Below, piece by piece: positions 57,796 through 64,000 of a stretch of 64,000 nucleotides of DNA. The position numbers and the translations under genes are program-made. The stretch lies in contig JBBPFI010000002.1 of the NCBI GenBank assembly GCA_037974965.1, positions 2,666,001-2,730,000 of the forward strand. Reading direction: 5' to 3'. The notes under the pieces are model-generated. The model was not told the origin of the DNA and did no database searches. It worked only from the letters and a program-made list of their open reading frames with translations. Numbering within the stretch: the stretch's first letter is position 1; each line of letters begins with the position of its first letter. This DNA comes from Dacryopinax spathularia. Taxonomy: Eukaryota; Basidiomycota; Dacrymycetes; Dacrymycetales; Dacrymycetaceae.

Positions 57796-60700
57796 ATGGC
57801 TGCTGCTAGTGCGACTCAGAATGGGCCTATCGAGCTCGCCAAGGTGCGCCTCCCTCCCGCTCCTCAAAAAAACGCGCTAAGGATCACTGACGTACGTGCC
57901 ACAGACCGGCAAACGCGACTACCTCGTCTCCCTCGAAAAGAAGTACCAAGCGCTCTGGGAGTCCCAAAAGCTGTTCGAAGCGCACCTCCCCGAGCCCGGC
58001 AAGGAGACCGAAGAGCCTAAATGGATGGGCACCTTCCCCTTTGCGTACATGAACGGGAGCTATCACCTGGGGCATGCGTTTACGATCAGCAAGATCGAGT
58101 TTAATGCGGGCTTTCAGAGGATGATGGGGAAGAGAGTCCTTTTTCCGATGGGGTTTCATTGTACGGGTATGCCTATTAAGGTGCGTCTTGCTCTTTCTTC
58201 TTGTATACACCCTGGGACAAAGGGGAACTGACTGGGATTGCGTGCGTGCAGGCAGCATCGGACAAGCTCATCAGGGAAATGGAGCTCTTCGGCCCGAACT
58301 TCGAGCGCTACGCCCCCGAGTCAACCTCCGACGAGCCCGAGATCCCGCCCACCACTGCCCCAGCCCCGACGGGGGCGAACCCGCCCGCCGCGGTGGACAA
58401 AGCGAAGAAGGGCAAGGTCGCTGCGAAGGCTACTGGACTGACGTACCAGTTCCAGATTATGGAGAGTATTGGCGTGCCGAGGGAGGAGATCAAGAAGTTT
58501 GCGGATCCGTATTACTGGCTGGAGTATTTCCCTCCTATTGCTATCGTGCGTCTTTCTCCTTCATTCTCACCGTCTCTCCGTGCTTCTGCGAAGGAAAAAG
58601 AGAAGAGAAGAGGAGGGTGGCTGATATATGCGTACAGGAAGATGCGAAATCCTTCGGCGCGCGGATCGACTACCGCCGATCGTTCATCACCACCGACGTC
58701 AACCCGTACTACGACAGCTTCGTCCGCTGGCAAATGAACAAACTGCACGAAATGCAAAAGGTGAAATTCGGGGAACGATACACCATCTACTCTCCGAAGG
58801 ACGGCCAGCCCTGTATGGACCACGACCGTGCCTCCGGGGAAGCGCTCGGCCCTCAGGAATACACCGCTCTCAAAATGGAAGTCGTCGACCTCCCCTCCTC
58901 TGCCGAAGTCCTCAAGGAAAAAGCAGGCGGGAGGAAGATCTTCCTCGTTGCTGCTACGCTTAGGCCGGAGACGATGTATGGCCAGACGAACTGTTTTGTG
59001 GGGACGGCGATCAAGTACGGGCTGTTTGTGGCGAACGAGAAGGAGGCCTATGTCTGCACGTATCGCGCTGCGAGGAATATGGCTTTTCAGGGCTGTACCC
59101 TCCCGCGCGGAGAGGTCAACCAGCTCGCGGAGGTCGAGGGCGCCGCTCTGGTCGGAGCGAAGATCAAGGCTCCTTTTGGTCTTAATCCCGAGGTCTATGT
59201 TCTGCCGATGGAGAACGTCCTTGCCACTAAAGGGACGGGAGTGGTCACTTCCGTCCCCTCCGACTCGCCGGACGACTACCAAACGCTCATGGACCTGCGC
59301 AAAAAAGCCGAGTTCTACAAGATCCGCCCTGAGTGGGCCTCCCTCGACCCAATCCCCGTCATTCGTACCCCCGCCTATGGCGACCTCACAGCCCCAGCTC
59401 TGTGCAAGCAACTCAAGATCCAGTCCCAGAAAGACGTCAAGCAGCTCGCCGAGGCCAAGGAACTGGCGTACAAGGAAGGGTTCTATAATGGCGTTATGCT
59501 CGTGGGCGAGTTTGAGGGCCAGCCGGTGCAGGAGGCCAAGCAGAAGGTCAGGGAGAGGATGATTGAGGCTGGGTTGGCGTTTGCGTATGCGGAGCCGGAG
59601 GGGCTGATCATCAGCCGGAGCGCGGACGAGTGTGTCGTTGCGCTTGTGGATCAGTGGTATATGGACTACGGCGAGCCGACGTGGAAGGCTCAGGCGGAGA
59701 GGTCCGTCATCTCCTTCACCCCTCCATCCCCTCTGCCTCAATATTTCTCGCTGTGTCCTTGGGCGAGTGCTGATGCGATCTGATGTAGGCTCCTGGGGAA
59801 GATGAACACCTACTTCGACGAGACGAGACATGCGTTTGAGGGCACGCTGGGCTGGCTCAACCAGTGGGCGTGCGCGAGGACATACGGTCTTGGCTCCAAG
59901 CTCCCCTGGGATCCAAAGTGGCTCGTTGAGTCTCTTAGCGACTCAACAATCTATATGGCCTACTACTCCGTTGCTTACCTGCTTCAAGGTGCGTTGTCCT
60001 TTTGCACCTGCGCATTGGCGAAGTGACTGACGAGTCCTGCAGGCGGCGTGATCAACGGCCACCAAGTCGGCCCGCTCGGTGTCAAAGCCGAGCAAATGAC
60101 CGACGAAGTCTGGGACCACATCATGCGTGACGGTCAGTACCCCGATCCCTGCCCAATCACAAAAGAGCAAATGGCCGCTCTCAAGCGCGAGTTCAACTAC
60201 TGGTACCCGATGGACATCCGTTCCTCCGGAAAGGACCTGATCAACAACCATCTTACGTTCTGTATCTACAACCACGCCGCCCTATTCTCCGAGGACAAAT
60301 GGCCCCTCAGCATGAGGTGTAACGGTCATCTTATGCTGAACGGGAAGAAGATGAGCAAGAGCACCGGGAACAGTCTGACGATGCGCGATAGTATCGAGAA
60401 GTTCGGCGCGGACGCCACGCGTGTCGCGCTTGCCGATGCGGGTGATGGGATCGAGGATGCCAACTTTGAGGAGACGACTGCGAATGCTGCGATCCTACGT
60501 CTGCATACGCTTATTCTCTGGTGCGAGGAGATGATGGAGAATAAGGCGTCGCTTCGCTCTGGCCCAAGGACGTTCCACGACGAGGTCTTCGAGCACGAGA
60601 TCAACAATCTCATCGAGGTGACGAAGAAGATGTATGAACAGTGAGTGTCTCCTCTGCCTATTTCGTGCGGCGTCTCTGAACTTGGGGCAGGACAAACTAC

Positions 60701-61523
60701 AAGGATGCGCTCAAGTTCGGCTTCTACGAGCTCCAGTCGGCCCGTGACGCTTATCGCGAGATGACCGCCGACGCAGGCATGCACGCCGACCTTGTCGAGT
60801 ACTGGATCCGGATCTCCGCCCTCCTCGTTACACCCGTCGCGTCCCATTTCGCAGAACACCTCTGGACCGGTATCCTCAAGGAGCCCAAGTCCGTCCAGCT
60901 CGCTCTCTATCCCACACCCTCCAAGCCCGTCGACCAGGCCATCCTCGACGCATCCGCCTACTTCCGCGATACCGTCAAGACCATCCGTGATTACGAGATG
61001 TCCCTCGGGAAGCGGAAAGGCAAGGGCTCTGGCCCGCAAGTCGACCCGTCCAAGCCGAAGGCGCTCCGGATCTTCGTGGCGAGCCATTTCCCAGAGTGGC
61101 AGGACACGTGCGTCAAGGTCGTGAAAGATGCGTTTGACGAGTCGACCGGTGCTGTGGACGACGCGAAGGTACGGAAACTGCTCGCCGATGCTGGCCTCAT
61201 GAAGGACAAGCGGGCAATGCCGTTCGTACAGGCATTCAAGGTAAATACTTTCCCTATATCAAGTCCCCCATGTCTCACAAGTTGTGCAGAAACGGATAGC
61301 GCAGTTCGGCGCAAAGACGGCTTTCAACCGGACTCTCCATTTCTCTGAGGTCGACGTCCTGACCACCAACCTGTCATACCTGCAACGGACGTTCGCCGCC
61401 GAGAAGGTCGACATCGAACTTGCGGACGAGGCAAGGAAGAAGGCTGGCGAGCCAGGCTATGTAGCGACCCTTATAGACCAAGCTGAGCCAGGATCTCCCA
61501 GCTTCTCTTTCTATAACGTGTAA
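57796..61523 (+). CDS. CDC60: Leucyl-tRNA synthetase, cytosolic
   Basis: Charges tRNA-Leu. Eight exons (57796-57843, 57905-58180, 58252-58545, 58638-59701, 59789-59988, 60043-60640, 60691-61240, 61290-61523) give 1,087 residues, the usual size of the eukaryotic/archaeal-type enzyme. The class I HIGH motif is [14 protein letters not shown], split from the start by intron 1. The editing domain includes [20 protein letters not shown] and [16 protein letters not shown]. The zinc/insert region reads [11 protein letters not shown] and [12 protein letters not shown]. The catalytic KMSKS loop is [15 protein letters not shown]. The anticodon-binding helix bundle and the C-terminal [15 protein letters not shown] region follow. 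The conventional start [16 protein letters not shown] at 57796 is used. Strong case throughout. Confidence 0.97.
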
Positions 61524-61623
61524 TATCCGCGGGTATGTGTAGCGACTACTAGAATCATAATCTTGCTTGGGACTCACATCATTGTTCACGGCCTTCTAAC
61601 AGTGAAAGTAATGAGATCTGGAT

Positions 61624-62073
61624 TTATGGTCTTCGGTTCAGCGGGCTGATGTTCCGGGTTGTTTCGGGGACATCCGCTCGCGGGGCCGCATATACTCGTG
61701 CCAGTACAGTAGTATAGACCGTGAGCCCCGTTGCCATCGGAACGCCTTGACCTTCTGGAATTCCCCGGTCTTCTCGTAACTTCTGATTATCGCTATCTTT
61801 CGCGGCAGCGCTATAGATCTCGACGCTGACGAACTCCGCCGGTTCAGGTGGAACAACTTTGATGTTTCGCTCGCTCTCAGTCCCCTGACCATTCCCCAGA
61901 GACGACGGCAACGATTTCGCTGGTGAAAGCGGCCTGTTAGTGGGCGAGGAGGATGCCACGGAAGCAATCAAATGCCAGCCTGATCGCTTCTATTTCATTG
62001 CTTCCCTCTTCCAACCATATGTAAGCATACAAACGATATTTGCAACAGAAACAGCGTTTACAAGGAGACCCAT
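61624..62073 (-). CDS. Possible small two-exon gene, 132 residues, function unknown
   Basis: A weak candidate. Exon 1 (62031-62073) encodes MGLLVNAVSVANIV and half a Cys codon. A 51-base intron (GTATGC to ATCAG) joins it in frame to 61624-61979, which reads WHLIASVASSSPTNRPLSPA and ends PLNRRP with TAA. The N-terminus is hydrophobic and could be a signal peptide or anchor. The body is Pro/Ser-rich with a more ordered second half (EFVSVEIYSAAAKDSDN, GLTVYTTVLARVYAA). The exact phase match is the main support. No family recognised. It sits between the ends of CDC60 and HOS3 and could instead be HOS3 3' sequence. Confidence 0.35.
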
Positions 62074-62157
62074 GATCTGACTGCTACATCTTGAATATAA
62101 TCCCAAGGAAGAAAACGTCTCAGAGTCGTTAGTTCATTACACCGTCGTTGTCGTCTG

Positions 62158-64000
62158 TCACTCTTCCTGCTTAACAGGCACGCCGGCTTCGGTTGCGTTG
62201 TGTACGCCAGCCTGGCCCCGTAGTTGCTGGAGCACGGCAGGAGGAACACGCAGCTTGAACTTCAATGGAGGCTGCGAAGCCGAAGGTACTCCGATTTCCG
62301 TCGCTGCGGTGGAAAGCGTCAATTGGGGCTGTGGTGGTTCTGTGGACGGGGTAATCGGTTGATGTTCTACTTGCGGTTCCGCGCTGACGTCGAGCGCACC
62401 CATCGAGTGCATCAAGCCGTCTAACCCGGTGACCGGTAATGGCGGCAAAGTTTCCGTGGTCGGGGTCGTCAATGGCGAAGGTCCATCTGCACTCGCCGAC
62501 GGCGGAAGGCGCGTGGGCGTGTTCGCACTCGATTTCGCTCCCCGTTTCGCTCGGGTGGGCTTCGAGTGACCCTCCGTGCGTGGGGGTGTGGCGTCGATGA
62601 TGGGCGGCTTGAGCGTCTTTCGGTCCCGCAGGCCCATGCGGTGCGGCTGAGCCGGCGTCGTTGGCGCTGAGAAAGGAAGAGGTTGTTCCTCGGGAGACAG
62701 AGGAGGAAACACAGAAGGGAGAAGGCTGGATGCGCGAGACAGGTAAGGCGAACCCGCTGCGGAGGCGGACGGCTGCGGTGCCCTGCGATTGCCCTTTGGC
62801 GGAGGAAACGTCTTTTCAATCTGCGCTTGATCAGCGATGCGATCAAGCTTTCCACATGTTAGGAACCGACCTTAACTAGCTCTTCCACGCCCCACCAGCT
62901 TTGTCGCTCCATCACTTCCTCTGGCGTGGAGAACATACCCACGAGATAGGCCATGGCGCCGCTCTGCAGCGCTCGGTCACCATATCCTCCTTCCAATACG
63001 GTCAAGGTCTTTCCGCCCGCCCGCTTTGCGGCAAGAGCATGTGCATCGGCTGCGAAGCGCCCGTAAAACGTAGGCGGAACGTTGCGCTTGTGCCTCGACA
63101 TAGACACGAGCTCATGCGAGCACGCGTCAAACCCGCAGCTGTCCCTGCGTGAGCCGAAGAATGGACTGCGTGTCCACCAAACCACGCACCTGACGAATAT
63201 CATGCTCTTCCCCGGATCTGCGTCGGTACGTTCGAAGAAGTCGTCCGCCTTCTTCAGCAGCTGAGAATACTTTTCTGGATATAATCTGCCCCAGAAGTCC
63301 TCGTCTGAAGTATACGGCTCAAGATGGATGTTCTCAATATGCTGGCCGTGCGCTCCGTGTATGCAGATAGACGCGGCTTGGGTTAGAGCCGGATCACCGG
63401 TCTGGAGGGAATATGAGACACGTCGGCGGAACGTGATTCATACGCACCTCGCAGGGATAGCTCAAAATATCGTGTATAGATCCATAATAGACTTGCAAGC
63501 CAGGCTTGGCAGCTGGCTCATATGTCTCGAGAGAGCTTGCTTGTTTGTGCGTCTCCGCGTTGATAGCCCAAGTAATGGCCTGAGTGCCGTTGCCGTGATG
63601 CAGATCGATGTCCAAAATGGCCACATGGGTGATCGAGTGATGAAGATGAGCTGTAGCGAGTTCAGAAGAGTTTTCACCAGACAAAAGGCAGCGTACCGTG
63701 GACGGCCGCGATAGCAACGTTATTTAGGAAGCAGAAGCCGGAAGGTTGTGCAGACGAGCAGTGATGACCCGGAGGTCGTACTGCAGCGAAGGCTTGTCGG
63801 GGCCCCTGTAAAGATGTGACCATGTCTACCGCAGCGCAGACTGTAGCGATCGAAGATTGGAACGCCGCCATTGATCCCGGAGACACTATGGATAGAGGAG
63901 GTCAGCCTGAGAAAGCAGCGAGTGCACCTTGCGTACAGTATAGGTCGCCCTGCGGCCATTCTGCGGGAATCTCGCTTTGCTTCAGGGCGATCTTATCCAG
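62158..64000 (-). CDS. HOS3: Histone deacetylase of the HOS3 type, C-terminal part (runs off right edge)
   Basis: A class II-like zinc deacetylase. The window starts inside the catalytic domain: GPRQAFAAVRPPGHHCSSAQ then PSGFCFLNNVAIAAVHG (the His-His of the charge relay), ITHVAILDIDLHHGNGTQA (zinc-ligand Asp/His), then KADDFFERTDADPG, TLTVLEGGYGDRALQSGAMA. The HOS3-specific feature GAHGQHIENIHLEPYTSDED is present. After the catalytic domain comes a long Pro/Ser/Thr-rich, basic tail (MGLRDRKTLKPPIIDATPPR, KPTRAKRGAKSSAN) and the end GVPVKQEE with TGA at 62158. Several short introns, including ones around 62850 and 63190. The N-terminus lies beyond the right edge. Confidence 0.9.

Noticed and set aside
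58512-59831. Open frame of 439 codons on the minus strand
   Set aside because: It is antisense to the main exon of leucyl-tRNA synthetase. GC-rich codon use leaves the opposite strand open; no domain is seen.

Overview
The window is nuclear DNA of a fungus, most likely a basidiomycetous yeast of the Tremellomycetes type (inference). The signs are GC-rich coding sequence, genes cut by many short introns (about 45-95 bases) that usually start GTACGT or GTGCGT and end in CAG or TAG, tight packing on both strands, and clearly fungal proteins. I count 27 protein genes with good support plus one weaker candidate. Two genes run off the ends: SOD1 on the left and HOS3 on the right. I found no tRNA, rRNA, CRISPR array or recognisable mobile element.

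Layout. 0-10 kb: Cu/Zn superoxide dismutase, the iron-sulfur DNA helicase CHL1, a 1.7 kb gene-free stretch with hairpins and homopolymers, and the damage-recognition scaffold DDB1. 10-19 kb: a coiled-coil protein, the mitochondrial fission factor SHE9/MDM33, a 33-residue metallothionein split over three exons, an isochorismatase-fold protein that has lost catalytic residues, the LYR-motif assembly factor SDHAF1, and a carnitine acetyltransferase with both a mitochondrial-type N-terminus and a peroxisomal C-terminus. 19-27 kb: two tandem class-V aminotransferase-like PLP enzymes (Egt2-like) and the tRNA-synthetase cofactor ARC1. 27-34 kb: a Gfo/Idh/MocA oxidoreductase, a Dal5-type MFS permease and a membrane-anchored GH43 glycosidase. 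34-42 kb: an ankyrin-RCC1-BTB-BTB protein (IBtk-like) with an RGG tail, and a PPPDE-thioredoxin-PUL fusion. 42-55 kb: a 2 kb stretch with no gene I can support, a secreted lipase of the Candida antarctica lipase B type, a conserved-looking unknown, V-ATPase subunit d, a second ACS-type MFS permease, a 2-oxoglutarate/Fe(II) oxygenase and a second Gfo/Idh/MocA oxidoreductase. 54-64 kb: NDUFAF6, mitochondrial ribosomal protein uL29m, cytosolic leucyl-tRNA synthetase, a possible small gene, and the histone deacetylase HOS3.

How the genes relate. Most are independent housekeeping genes. There is a mitochondrial theme (SHE9, SDHAF1, NDUFAF6, uL29m, carnitine acetyltransferase), a translation theme (ARC1, leucyl-tRNA synthetase, uL29m) and a nuclear/ubiquitin theme (CHL1, DDB1, IBtk-like, PPPDE-PUL, HOS3). 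The 27-34 kb and 48-54 kb blocks pair a transporter with oxidoreductases and a glycosidase or oxygenase, and may serve use of plant-derived compounds (inference). The most novel items are the tiny metallothionein, the pseudo-isochorismatase, the tandem PLP enzymes, the hairpin cluster near 4.7 kb and the duplicated palindrome in front of the leucyl-tRNA synthetase gene.
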